Source of the DNA: JAAFHB01 sp037133495
GTDB lineage: Bacteria; Bacteroidota; Bacteroidia; Bacteroidales; Prolixibacteraceae
Direction: 5' to 3'
DNA: 17,191 nt
NCBI GenBank assembly: GCA_037133495.1
Contig: JBAXOA010000093.1
Location: forward strand, 1-17,191
Under the pieces are notes generated by a model that saw only the letters and a list, made by a program, of their open reading frames with translations, was not told the origin of the DNA and did not search any database. Each line of letters starts with the position of its first letter. The stretch's first letter is position 1. A program made the translations under genes and the position numbers. Positions 6,660 through 13,470 of the stretch are shown in pieces.

Positions 6660-7234
6660 TGAGGGTGAGTATGTGTTGTGGAAAGAGATAATGTTAACAG
6701 AATTAAGCTGGATGAATACAGCTTCGCTATGGTGAGTCACATATCAGGACTTACCCATTCAATTAATGCATCTGGTGCTGGAACTAAATTGAATTTGAAA
6801 TCAATAAAGATCCCCGCAATAATATTATACTTCATTTAATCTTAATTTATAACATTTAAGGATTCAAATGGTTTTCAAAATATTAAACATAGTCAACATG
6901 AAATCTTAAAATCAGGTAAAATTGCAGAAATACAGTTGAATAAGGAGGTGATTATTGTGCGTTACATACAGCTTCGCCCTGTCAGTCACATTACTGATTT
7001 TTTGCGGAATTTTGAGAATTTGGTTTCAGTGCTTTTTTTTGATGAAAACAGTGAACCTTATTGTTGGACAAATAGCTGTAAATAAATGCATTAACAAATT
7101 ACTTGATGAGACATGTGGGTTTCAATAAATCTTGAAAATTCTCTAAAACCCGCTCTCATATACAAATATACATAATATTCAGGACTTTTTTGTGAAAAAA
7201 CGTATCATAATTTTACTTGATTATAGTACTGGAT
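6660..7234. other. Intergenic stretch without a recognisable gene
   Basis: No reading frame resembling a known protein is visible on either strand. A short motif, ATACAGCTTCGC with GTCACAT about 9-11 bases later, occurs near 6717-6741 and 6967-6991. CAAATATA at 7163-7170 reads TATATTTG on the minus strand and matches the -7 consensus. It lacks a good -33 partner and lies about 600 bases before the fdtA paralogue, so it is only a weak promoter candidate for the leftward operon. Confidence 0.5.
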
Positions 7235-7348
7235 TTCATCAGAAGATAATTGTTTTTTAATTACCTGATAGCCTGTCCAGATTTATAAGGAGAACACCTG
7301 AGTCATCTTCATTCGTGTATGCGAAGCGCAGATTCATGGGTATTTCAT
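7235..7348. repeat. Direct repeat copy B
   Basis: Second copy of the 6566-6659 element in the same orientation, about 670 bases away. It has the same block order but about 20 additional bases between GATAGCCTGT and TTCGTGTATGCGAAG. No intact gene follows it on the minus strand, whereas copy A leads into a complete gene. Confidence 0.8.
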
Positions 7349-7382
7349 GGAATTAAACGAATACCCGAACTGTTTTCCCTAA

Positions 7383-7690
7383 AGTACTTATTACACAAAG
7401 CATGAAAACGTTTTTTATGAAGCTGGAACGCTTCCGCGAATTAAAGAGGGGCCATATTTCTCAAACCGGGAAATCCCACCTCCATTCCCTTTTTCAATTG
7501 ATTACTCTGCAAGTAAGCAGAAAGTGCTAATCGATCAATGGGTTTGTGTTGCTTTTACCTACGATGGGGAATTTATAAGAGTATTAGTAAATATTGTTTT
7601 CCAACCCAATTGTCGTTGTTCTGGTTTAGTTCCAATATTTGTGGGGGGTAGGTCTATCAGTTAATACTTTGATGGTATCTACTATTGATA
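7383..7690 (+). pseudogene. Decayed fragment of a LamG/concanavalin A-like lectin domain protein
   Basis: A frame open from 7383 to the stop at 7662-7664 has no plausible start codon but encodes a recognisable piece. It has a KEGPYFSNREIPPPFPFSID block, then VLIDQWVCVAFTYDGEFIRV, which matches the LamG pattern of a Trp before (V/A)xTYDG and a strand leading to the vNG turn. GLVPIFVGGRSIS precedes the stop. Beyond the stop, the same frame gives YFDG, the usual LamG motif after GGRSIS, then further stops. The fragment has lost its start, its signal peptide and a clean C-terminal end. The motif is read by eye; the parent protein was probably a secreted or cell-surface LamG-domain protein. Confidence 0.55.
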
Positions 7691-8251
7691 AATCCCATTT
7701 CACCTGTATGTGGATTAACCCAACCAGGTGCATCAGGTGGAAATTTCCAAGATTCAAAGTTTTCAACGCGCTAACTGTGTGTTTTATTGGAGGTTGTTGA
7801 GGTAATTGAGGTGGTAATTCTGTTTTTTTTTGTCCCACTATCTGCTAATGTATTAGAGCTTAGCAGGGGTTTCTTATCGGTTTGGTATTTGTTTGTTAAT
7901 GGGTGGTTACTTTCCGATACAGAAAGTGTATGTGGCTATTTATTAATTTAATACATGAGTTGAGGTACAAATAGGGTACAAAATTTACGTGGTTTTTAGG
8001 TTTTGGCGATTTATTGCCCACTTTTTCCGAGATTTCTATAATTTCTTTATTTTGCCTAATGAATCGAGGTAAAGACAACCAATAAACAAATATAATACGT
8101 TCTCCGCTTAACATGACAACAATTTAATTTTTTTTCTTAGAACAACAGGAACAAAAATATTCTTTATCAAATCCAGTGGATTTCATTTACAGGCTTCGTA
8201 AGGTTTTCCGGTTTATTCTTTGATCCAATTTTTATTTGAAAATCTATTTTA
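7691..8251. other. Intergenic stretch without a convincing gene
   Basis: The frames here are short and unlike known families. A plus-strand peptide ending in GLTQPGASGGNFQDSKFSTR (stop near 7766) may be more debris from the LamG gene. A 72-codon minus-strand frame at 7896-8114 has no family resemblance. No clear promoter, terminator or repeat was seen. Confidence 0.45.
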
Positions 8252-8273
8252 CCGGTATCGGTTTTGATACCGG
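8252..8273. other. Perfect hairpin at the head of the 12-bp repeat array
   Basis: CCGGTATC (8252-8259) and GATACCGG (8266-8273) are exact reverse complements separated by GGTTTT. The right arm also forms the end of the first 12-bp repeat and the start of the second, so the palindrome and the array share the GATACC core and could bind the same protein. Confidence 0.8.
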
Positions 8274-8367
8274 AACTGATACCGGAACTGATACTGGAAC
8301 TGATACTGGAACTGATACTGGTAGTGATACCGCAACTGATACTGCTAGTGATACTGGAAGTGATACA
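8260..8367. repeat. Nine tandem 12-bp repeats (iteron-like)
   Basis: Nine contiguous 12-mers with the consensus GGAACTGATACT run without a gap from 8260 to 8367. Units 3-5 are identical; the others differ mainly at positions 2-4 and 12, while TGATAC is constant in all nine. Read as protein in one plus-strand frame (8236-8517, TTG start only), the array gives a Thr-Asp-Thr-Gly type repeat followed by a Lys-rich tail. There is no good start codon and no family resemblance, so a DNA-level role is favoured. Its place about 2 kb before mobC-mobA fits a plasmid- or element-derived binding array. Confidence 0.85.
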
Positions 8368-8378
8368 CCTTCCTATTA

Positions 8379-8404
8379 TATAAACATTATAAACTTATAT
8401 AAAC
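8379..8404. other. AT-rich segment with three TATAAAC boxes
   Basis: TATAAAC occurs at 8379-8385, 8388-8394 and 8398-8404, with starts 9-10 bases apart, about one helical turn. It begins 11 bases after the tandem 12-mers. Repeats next to a phased AT-rich stretch resemble replication-origin architecture, though this is only a resemblance. Confidence 0.5.
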
Positions 8405-8662
8405 GGTACCACAATAAAAATTTTAAGAAGAAGAGGGAAAAAGAATCTGGAATTAAACAAATTTTTGATGTAATTGACAAAAATATTCGTTGCCTTTATG
8501 ACAAAAATGTTATTTGAAAAACGGATTTTTTTATTTTAGCTCGCAATCAATTTTGTATCGGTTTTCGGCCCATTCAGAATTGCTGCAAGGATATAAGATT
8601 CATGGATACGAATAAGTCTTTTGTTCCTCCGGCATGTTCGCTTCACTTGCTCAACCGCTCCC
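8405..8662. other. Intergenic stretch, AT-rich turning GC-richer
   Basis: No convincing gene is visible. Base composition shifts abruptly near 8625 from AT-rich to a GC-richer tract that extends to about 8765 and includes the first two hairpins described below. CTTGC at 8646-8650 could pair with GCAAG at 8714-8718, enclosing the first hairpin. Confidence 0.4.
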
Positions 8663-8688
8663 TGGCCCGTTCGTACCTCACGGAGCCA
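8663..8688. repeat. Hairpin 1 of the structured tract
   Basis: TGGCCCG (8663-8669) pairs with CGG-A-GCCA (8681-8688), leaving a single bulged A and an 11-base loop. It is GC-rich and could be enclosed by the CTTGC/GCAAG pair at 8646 and 8714. Confidence 0.5.
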
Positions 8689-8733
8689 ATCGCACATTTC
8701 GTAAGTTCATCTCGCAAGCCTTTGTCACGCCAT

Positions 8734-8821
8734 AGGAAGAGTGGTGCTGTTCAGTTCAAAGGCAGTGATCGGTCTAAAATTTAAAATGGTCTGCCTTTTC
8801 ACCTTCATCACCACACTTCCT
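8734..8821. repeat. Hairpin 2 of the structured tract (about 31-base arms)
   Basis: The left arm (8734-8765) begins AGGAAGAGTGGTG and ends AAAGGCAG. The right arm (8791-8821) begins CTGCCTTT and ends CACCACACTTCCT. The outer 13 bases pair with one mismatch and the inner eight (AAAGGCAG/CTGCCTTT) pair exactly, with a loosely matched middle and a 25-base AT-rich loop. Confidence 0.7.
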
Positions 8822-8892
8822 GTTTTTAAAGATTTCAGCATTTAGACGATTTTTAAGGCCTTTTTTCATGGGGCAATACATTTCTTCAAATC

Positions 8893-9056
8893 AAGAAAAG
8901 AAAATCCAATTTAGCCGGTCAGGGGACATGAAAAATGCAAGGCCAAGGCAAGTGTTCCGGATCAATGGATTTTTAGTTACCTCCTTTTCTGTAAAAGTTA
9001 CCGGAACAACCTTGCATTTTATCCCCGACCGGCAAATCATCGGACTTTCTTTTCTT
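8893..9056. repeat. Large inverted repeat (hairpin 3, arms of about 56-68 bases)
   Basis: The left arm (8893-8960) has AAGAAAAGAAA, CCGGTCAGGGGA, AAAATGCAAGG and TGTTCCGG in order. The right arm (9001-9056), read as reverse complement, has AAGAAAAGAAA, CCGGTCGGGGA, AAAATGCAAGG and TTGTTCCGG in the same order, so most of the length can pair. The left arm carries about 12 additional bases. The 40-base interval between the arms shows no clear feature. A 71-codon frame crosses the structure but its sequence simply follows the palindrome. Confidence 0.85.
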
Positions 9057-9232
9057 TTTTTTGGGTTTTTTCATCTCTTTTGAAAATATTTTTATCCTTT
9101 CAAATAGAATCAAACCAGCCTTTTTGACACGAAAAAAACCTTACAGGTGATCAATCACGAACCATTCAATATCAATACGAGTCAAATTGAATTGATAAAA
9201 CTATATGATATTCAAGTATATAAATTCAACAT

Positions 9233-9240
9233 TATCTTTG
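9233..9240 (+). promoter_or_regulatory. TATCTTTG, possible -7 promoter element
   Basis: An exact match to the Bacteroidota TAnnTTTG element, placed so that transcription would begin just before the small ORF at 9256. No TTTG was found at the expected 19-20 base distance upstream, so support is partial. Confidence 0.35.
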
Positions 9241-9255
9241 CAATACCCATAAGCA

Positions 9256-9660
9256 TTGAACGGCGATCCTTCAATAATGCTCGTGGATGTCTGGAGTAAA
9301 TATTTAACTATATATAAAACGGGTGTAATGTTTGAATTTCACAAATTCTGCCGGAAGCAGTTTAATATTTTTCTCGTTTATACCGTGCTAATTTGGTCCA
9401 CGGCACTGTTTGCTTTGTTAAGGGATAAAAAGCGAACCAAAAATTTGAAACCCGATTTTGAATATGAAAATGAAAAAGTAATCCGGAAGAAAGCCTGGCA
9501 GCCAACAATAGGCATATCATCCAATATTCCCTCGAAGATAATTTCTTTAGTATTCCAGAAAGTTAATTTGCCGATTGTTGGCCTAAATCATCTTAGTGGA
9601 ATTAAGTACGGCCATCCGCTGGCATCATTTTTTAAAAAAAATATCTCTGGCTCACCGTAG
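9256..9660 (+). CDS. Hypothetical protein, possibly real
   Basis: A 134-codon frame between the large inverted repeat and the mobilization genes, in the same direction as mobC. It opens with TTG at 9256; the first ATG is at 9277 and another (MFEFHKF) is at 9328. One hydrophobic stretch, IFLVYTVLIWSTALFALL, could be a single membrane helix. It is followed by a strongly basic and then mixed segment (RDKKRTKNLKPDF...). No family is recognised and no catalytic motif stands out. The TATCTTTG element immediately upstream argues for expression; the weak start and the unremarkable C-terminal half argue against. It could also be a remnant. Confidence 0.3.
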   Translation: MNGDPSIMLVDVWSKYLTIYKTGVMFEFHKFCRKQFNIFLVYTVLIWSTALFALLRDKKRTKNLKPDFEYENEKVIRKKAWQPTIGISSNIPSKIISLVFQKVNLPIVGLNHLSGIKYGHPLASFFKKNISGSP

Positions 9661-10058
9661 ATGGTGAAATCCATCCGACTTCAATAACCTGGAGAAGATA
9701 ATTCTGCTTCACAAAAAAAACCGTGTTCCGGTCATGATGAAGTAGCAAATCTGTATGCAGATTGAAAATTTAAGCTATCTGCTGTGGGTGAATGGATAAA
9801 AATTGTCAGACAAACATAAATAAACGAGCGGATATTCTTGGCAACCTTCAAGTTTTGGAAATAAGAAAATCAGTTTTTTTTATTTCAAACAGAATTTCTC
9901 CGAATTGGGCAAACTGGTCAGTGAACAGAAAAGCAGAATTTTCCTATTCAAAATGTCAACTAATCCGAAAGGAAAAAGAGAGACAGTTTAAAAGTTAAAT
10001 GTGAAAAGTACCAGATTGAAAAATCAAAATTTCAATTCTTTTTCGCCAATGAACAACC
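9661..10058. other. Intergenic stretch before the mobilization region
   Basis: No gene can be defended. AATCTG-TATG-CAGATT at 9748-9763 forms a perfect 6-bp stem. A start-less frame from 9824 reads FSELGKLVSEQKSRIFLFKM and ends KGKRETV near 9998. Its composition looks protein-like, so it may be gene debris. A 68-codon ATG frame at 9792-9998 overlaps it in another register. Neither has a recognised relative. Confidence 0.35.
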
Positions 10059-10143
10059 CCTCTCAGACAGGTATGGAGGTCGATCGGAGAGGACAATGCA
10101 AGATGTGTTTTTGTATGCACAAAAACCTCTTGATCTTTCCTGG
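10059..10143. other. Candidate origin of transfer (oriT) upstream of mobC
   Basis: Two inverted repeats lie 70-150 bases before mobC. CCTCTC (10059-10064) pairs with GAGAGG (10087-10092). CAAGATGTGTTTTTGT (10099-10114) then pairs with ACAAAAACCTCTTG (10119-10132) around ATGC, with a two-base bulge. TTTCCTGGC begins four bases beyond the second hairpin and loosely resembles the nic core of IncP-type oriTs (ATCCTGC). Location before mobC-mobA and hairpin-then-nic order are typical of MOBP origins. The nick site itself is a guess. Confidence 0.4.
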
Positions 10144-10175
10144 CAGGGGCCTTTAGTTTTCTCCGAAAATTGTTG

Positions 10176-10203
10176 TTGACTAAATCGTTTTTTAGTGTAA
10201 GAT
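10176..10203 (+). promoter_or_regulatory. Possible sigma70-like promoter for mobC, giving a near-leaderless transcript
   Basis: TTGACT (10176-10181), 16 bases, then TAAGAT (10198-10203) resembles a classical -35/-10 pair rather than the Bacteroidota consensus. A start point about seven bases downstream would fall at or next to the ATG at 10211. The match may be accidental. Confidence 0.3.
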
Positions 10204-10210
10204 CGAAACC

Positions 10211-10597
10211 ATGAGACCAAAATTACCTGATATCGAAAGACGAAATAAACCGTTGATCATCCGTGTTTCCCAGGAGGAAAAGATCAGAATAAAAAGCCAC
10301 GCGAAGATTGGAAAGTATGCGTGTATGAGTGATTATATCAGGACCAGACTTTTTAATTCCAATAAAAAAGTGATCTCCCTGGATGAAGAAGCTTCCGCTC
10401 AAATAAAGAAATTGGATTATGAGCTGAATAAGATTGGTGTCAACTATAACCAGATTGCCAAAAAAATCAATACCCACGATGTTTACCAGTTAACCTCCAA
10501 CGACAGGGAGGTTTTCATACAGGTATTGGTGGAACTCAAAAAATGTTTTTCTGTTTTACAAAAATACATGGAAAGGGTAGAATCAGGTAAAAATTGA
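10211..10597 (+). CDS. mobC: Plasmid mobilization relaxosome protein, MobC family
   Basis: A 128-residue relaxosome accessory protein that would bind oriT and help the relaxase reach the nick site. The N-terminal third (RNKPLIIRVSQEEKIRIKSHAKIGKYACMSDYIRTRLF, residues 11-48) is a ribbon-helix-helix type DNA-binding segment. The segment YELNKIGVNYNQIAKKIN (about 70-87) is the conserved MobC signature, usually written as L..IG.NLNQIA. The C-terminal helix is acidic and basic in alternation, as expected for a dimerising tail. The length is normal. The ATG at 10211 follows the oriT-like repeats, and the relaxase begins 80 bases after the stop, in the classic mobC-mobA order. Confidence 0.9.
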   Translation: MRPKLPDIERRNKPLIIRVSQEEKIRIKSHAKIGKYACMSDYIRTRLFNSNKKVISLDEEASAQIKKLDYELNKIGVNYNQIAKKINTHDVYQLTSNDREVFIQVLVELKKCFSVLQKYMERVESGKN

Positions 10598-10677
10598 AAT
10601 CCGGCACTAAATAGAAAGAATCCTCATCAATTTTTTGTGAATCTGCAGATTATTGGATATGTTATAAAAATTTGAAT

Positions 10678-12270
10678 ATGGTAATTGTGATTCATCAGGC
10701 TGCAGATACGCGAAACGCTCTGCTTTACAATGAAGAGAAAGTAACGGAAGGTGTGGCGACATATTTTCAGAGCGCCAATACGGAGTCTTTAAATCCTTTT
10801 TTGTATGACCATAATTATCGATTGAATGCCTTGCTTGATATTGAAAACCGCAATACCCGTTCTCTAAATAAATGCCTGCACATCTCCTTCAACCCATCAA
10901 AATCTGACAGTCTGGTTTTGGGTGACAAAACGATCCAGTTGGAAATCCGGCAAATGATGGAACATATGGGATACGGGAACCAGCCTTATTTTGTCTATAA
11001 GCACAAAGATCTGGACAGGGTGCATTACCATGTCGTTTCAACGCGGATTGACAAAGAAACCGGCCAAAAGATTAAAGTCAATTATGAACAGGAAAAAATG
11101 CAACGGTATATCCAGGGACTGGAACAGAAATACGATCTCAAACAGGAAGAGCCTAAAACGCAGATCAAGCAAACCGACTTTACCCTCAATGCCACTTGTT
11201 CGGATCTGAAAGCGAAGGTTGAAGGAATTTTCCGGTTGCTGAACCAATCTGCTGGTATAAAAAATGAGACGATGTATCGGGATATCTTGAGTGCTTTTCA
11301 TTTACAAATCAACAGGTCGGGCAGGGGAGAAGTCGTAATTGTAACAGATGATGAGAATAAAACAATCAGAAATCCGTTGCGAATGACGGACCTTAAGGAA
11401 CGGATAAAAATCCAGAAGACTGAAAACAGACCGGAAAAAGAATTGGTAAAGCAAGTAGAAGAGCAGGTTACCTCCGGTTTTAAAGAGCTGTTCAAAAAAT
11501 ACCGCTTCAGTGATGCACAGAATGCAGCCCTTGAGTTGAAGGAGAAAGGACTTTTTCTTTTCTGGTCTGCTGAATCGGGCAACTACAAAATCTACCATCC
11601 AGACAATATGATGGTGTTTAGCAATCCGTTTCTGATTGATAAACAACTGATCAGACTCGACTATTTTAATATGACAAACCATGATTTTTATGCCATTATC
11701 AAAGATTACAATCGTGTTCTCTCTGAAAAGTTCCGATTTGTCTCTGAAGGGCTGATTGATTACGAAAAGGTTTCTATGTTAGAATTGAAAAATCCGGAAA
11801 CTAATATTCCGTTTAAAGATATTAAACTGTCAGATAGTAATGAATTTAATAGGCTTACATCCGGAATGAATGATCTTTCAAAAAGTTTTACTGAATCGGC
11901 GATCAAAGATTATTACCGTTATTCAATCCGTAGAATAATTGAAACAGAACAACGGATCAATCAGTATGATTTTTACCGGGAATACAACCAAAACCTGAAG
12001 TCGTTTAAACCTGGTCTTACGAATGATCTGTCAGAAAAGTATATGGTTGTAAAAACAGAAGATCAATATTTCCTGAACAACCATCCCTCCGGAGTTCAGG
12101 AGGTAAGTCTGAACCCTGAACAGCTGAAATTCCATCTTGACGCTAAGAACTTCTTTTCAAAGTCAATCCTTGAGATGGTCCGGATAATGCCCTGGTACAA
12201 AAATGAAAAAGAGCAGAATAAAAAGAAGAAGATGCTGAAGAAAAGGAAGGGGAAGGCAATGAGGTTTTAA
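10678..12270 (+). CDS. mobA: Relaxase/mobilization nuclease, MobA/VirD2 (MOBP) family
   Basis: A 530-residue relaxase that would nick oriT, stay covalently bound to the 5' end through a tyrosine and pilot the strand into a host conjugative pore. The N-terminal domain has the three relaxase motifs: Tyr17 in LLYNEEKV as the likely nucleophile, LHISFNPS (67-74), and the metal-binding HKDLDRVHYHVV with His109, His116 and His118 (H-x6-H-x-H). The remaining 400 residues are charged and helical, with no helicase or primase motifs that I recognise. The C-terminus is strongly basic (KKKKMLKKRKGK). The ATG at 10678 is preferred to a TTG six bases earlier. The catalytic residues look intact, so the protein may be functional although no integrase, replication gene or coupling protein is present. 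Confidence 0.88.
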   Translation: MVIVIHQAADTRNALLYNEEKVTEGVATYFQSANTESLNPFLYDHNYRLNALLDIENRNTRSLNKCLHISFNPSKSDSLVLGDKTIQLEIRQMMEHMGYGNQPYFVYKHKDLDRVHYHVVSTRIDKETGQKIKVNYEQEKMQRYIQGLEQKYDLKQEEPKTQIKQTDFTLNATCSDLKAKVEGIFRLLNQSAGIKNETMYRDILSAFHLQINRSGRGEVVIVTDDENKTIRNPLRMTDLKERIKIQKTENRPEKELVKQVEEQVTSGFKELFKKYRFSDAQNAALELKEKGLFLFWSAESGNYKIYHPDNMMVFSNPFLIDKQLIRLDYFNMTNHDFYAIIKDYNRVLSEKFRFVSEGLIDYEKVSMLELKNPETNIPFKDIKLSDSNEFNRLTSGMNDLSKSFTESAIKDYYRYSIRRIIETEQRINQYDFYREYNQNLKSFKPGLTNDLSEKYMVVKTEDQYFLNNHPSGVQEVSLNPEQLKFHLDAKNFFSKSILEMVRIMPWYKNEKEQNKKKKMLKKRKGKAMRF

Positions 12271-12278
12271 TGATATGA

Positions 12279-12294
12279 ACATCATGAATGATGT
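12279..12294. repeat. Short perfect palindrome after the relaxase
   Basis: ACATCAT-GA-ATGATGT begins eight bases past the relaxase stop. It could be an operator, a weak hairpin that protects or terminates the mob transcript, or chance. Only a short T-run follows, so it is not a standard terminator. Confidence 0.4.
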
Positions 12295-12413
12295 GAATTT
12301 TGATGGTATAGCCAAGAAGTATTTTTTGGATACTATGCTTATGTGGCCAAATTGGCAATATTTTTGAAATTCTTCGCTTGAATCTCATGAAATGGGGATG
12401 TTGATGAAAGGCT

Positions 12414-13271
12414 TTAATTTTTCCAAAAGGGTTTTATTATTTTATTTTGTTTCGTAATTATTACCATAAATATAATTGATACAAGTAACCAAAAAAGTAT
12501 TGCTTGTATCGTTCCTTCTGGTCCAAAGGCTCCTCCGGTTATTAATTCAGCACCCGAAATATTGGTATTAAACAGGCTGCTTGTCTTCTCATTACCAGAT
12601 GTAATTGCACCAAAAATGCCTGATTGCACAAAGTTCCAGGAAAAATGTATCGCTATTGGTAGCCATAAGCTTCTGCTGTAGATATATGAAGCGCCAAACA
12701 CAAAACCAACAATGCCAATACATATAGAAGAAATTACTGAACTATCCGGATTTAGTAAATGTACTGCGCCAAAAATTATTGCTGAAATTGCTAATGAGAT
12801 ATAACTTCCTAGTTTTTCTTCAACTATTCGAAAAATAATTCCTCTGAGTAGAATTTCTTCAAAAATAGCCACCGAAAATGCAATTGCAAATGGTGTGATT
12901 ATGGAAGAAAATGGATTGACAGAAATTATCTGGAAGTTTCCCCAGAAATAAATTACTATTATTGTTAAGCCTTGTATGGTGGTGCCAATTAATACACCTA
13001 AAATGGTATTTTTTAATAATCCTTTGCTTGAAAACTCCCCAATCTCTCTTTTCTCATATTTTTTGTAAAAAAAGATATAGGTAAATGCTACAAATGATGA
13101 GGCGATAATACCCTTAATCAGATTTCGGTAATTCTTATCGATTGTAGTTACATCTAATATTTTCCCGACTAATTGCTGCGCTAATATAAATACTGCAAAA
13201 CAAATTAATAGCCCAAAAATTATTCTTATTAAAGGAGAATTTAGAAATTTTTGTTTTTTCGTTGAATTCAT
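12414..13271 (-). CDS. CPBP-family intramembrane metalloprotease (Abi/CAAX-like)
   Basis: A 285-residue integral membrane protein with about seven to eight hydrophobic segments. The family's active-site motifs are all present: FEEILLRG with Glu138, Glu139 and Arg143; the single His171 in FGAVHLLNP; and HFSWNF with His209 and Asn213. Relatives include type II CAAX prenyl proteases, and bacterial members act in bacteriocin self-immunity or in unknown membrane proteolysis. No bacteriocin gene is seen nearby. It is convergent with mobA, with 143 bases between the stops, and lies about 200 bases downstream of the serine hydrolase operon. A hairpin-rich leader at 13306-13401 precedes the ATG at 13271. 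Substrate is unknown. Confidence 0.88.
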   Translation of the reverse strand: MNSTKKQKFLNSPLIRIIFGLLICFAVFILAQQLVGKILDVTTIDKNYRNLIKGIIASSFVAFTYIFFYKKYEKREIGEFSSKGLLKNTILGVLIGTTIQGLTIIVIYFWGNFQIISVNPFSSIITPFAIAFSVAIFEEILLRGIIFRIVEEKLGSYISLAISAIIFGAVHLLNPDSSVISSICIGIVGFVFGASYIYSRSLWLPIAIHFSWNFVQSGIFGAITSGNEKTSSLFNTNISGAELITGGAFGPEGTIQAILFWLLVSIIFMVIITKQNKIIKPFWKN

Positions 13272-13305
13272 GATTGAAAAATTTAAGTGTTAATAATTAA
13301 AAGTT

Positions 13306-13356
13306 TTCTGGCTTTGTGTTCATGCGAGTTTTGGAGCGCAAAACGGTCTGCCAGAA
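13306..13356. other. Nested inverted repeat in the 5' region of the CPBP gene
   Basis: TTCTGGC (13306-13312) pairs with GCCAGAA (13350-13356), enclosing GTTTTG (13328-13333) that pairs with CAAAAC (13339-13344) around GAGCG. Both stems are perfect. It may be a leader structure for the CPBP gene or a processing or termination signal for the operon upstream; no T-run follows. Confidence 0.45.
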
Positions 13357-13378
13357 TTGATTCTATAACGAAGTTCAA

Positions 13379-13401
13379 AGTTTCATTTAACCACTGAAAC
13401 T
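13379..13401. repeat. Inverted repeat in the hydrolase-CPBP gap
   Basis: AGTTTCA (13379-13385) and TGAAACT (13395-13401) are exact reverse complements around a nine-base loop, 70 bases downstream of the serine hydrolase stop. It is compatible with a 3' end hairpin but lacks a U-tract. Confidence 0.35.
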
Positions 13402-13470
13402 CCAGTTTCTTCATTGTCATTTAGTTATCAGTAGTAAATAAAATAATTGCTAAACAATCCTTATTCGCTG

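Noticed and set aside
7896..8114. 72-codon minus-strand frame, considered as a recombinase fragment
   Set aside because: None of the tyrosine recombinase catalytic motifs is present and no alignment could be defended.
8260..8367. CRISPR array
   Set aside because: The 12-bp units are contiguous with no spacers, and no cas gene is in the window.
8236..8517. 93-codon frame with a Thr-Asp-Thr-Gly repeat
   Set aside because: It has only a TTG start, is simply the translation of the 12-bp array plus an unrelated Lys-rich tail, and has no family resemblance.
8602..8784. 60-codon plus-strand frame in the GC-richer tract
   Set aside because: Composition is explained by the hairpins; no recognisable domain or start signal.
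8868..9083. 71-codon frame across the large inverted repeat
   Set aside because: Its sequence is dictated by the palindrome and shows no protein family features.
8252..10210. Diversity-generating retroelement, retron or group II intron in the noncoding tract
   Set aside because: No reverse transcriptase frame, template/variable repeat pair or domain V-like motif was seen.
12341..12365. Rho-independent terminator at GGCCAAATTGGC followed by ATATTTTT
   Set aside because: The palindrome leaves too small a loop for a stable stem, so a terminator call is not justified.
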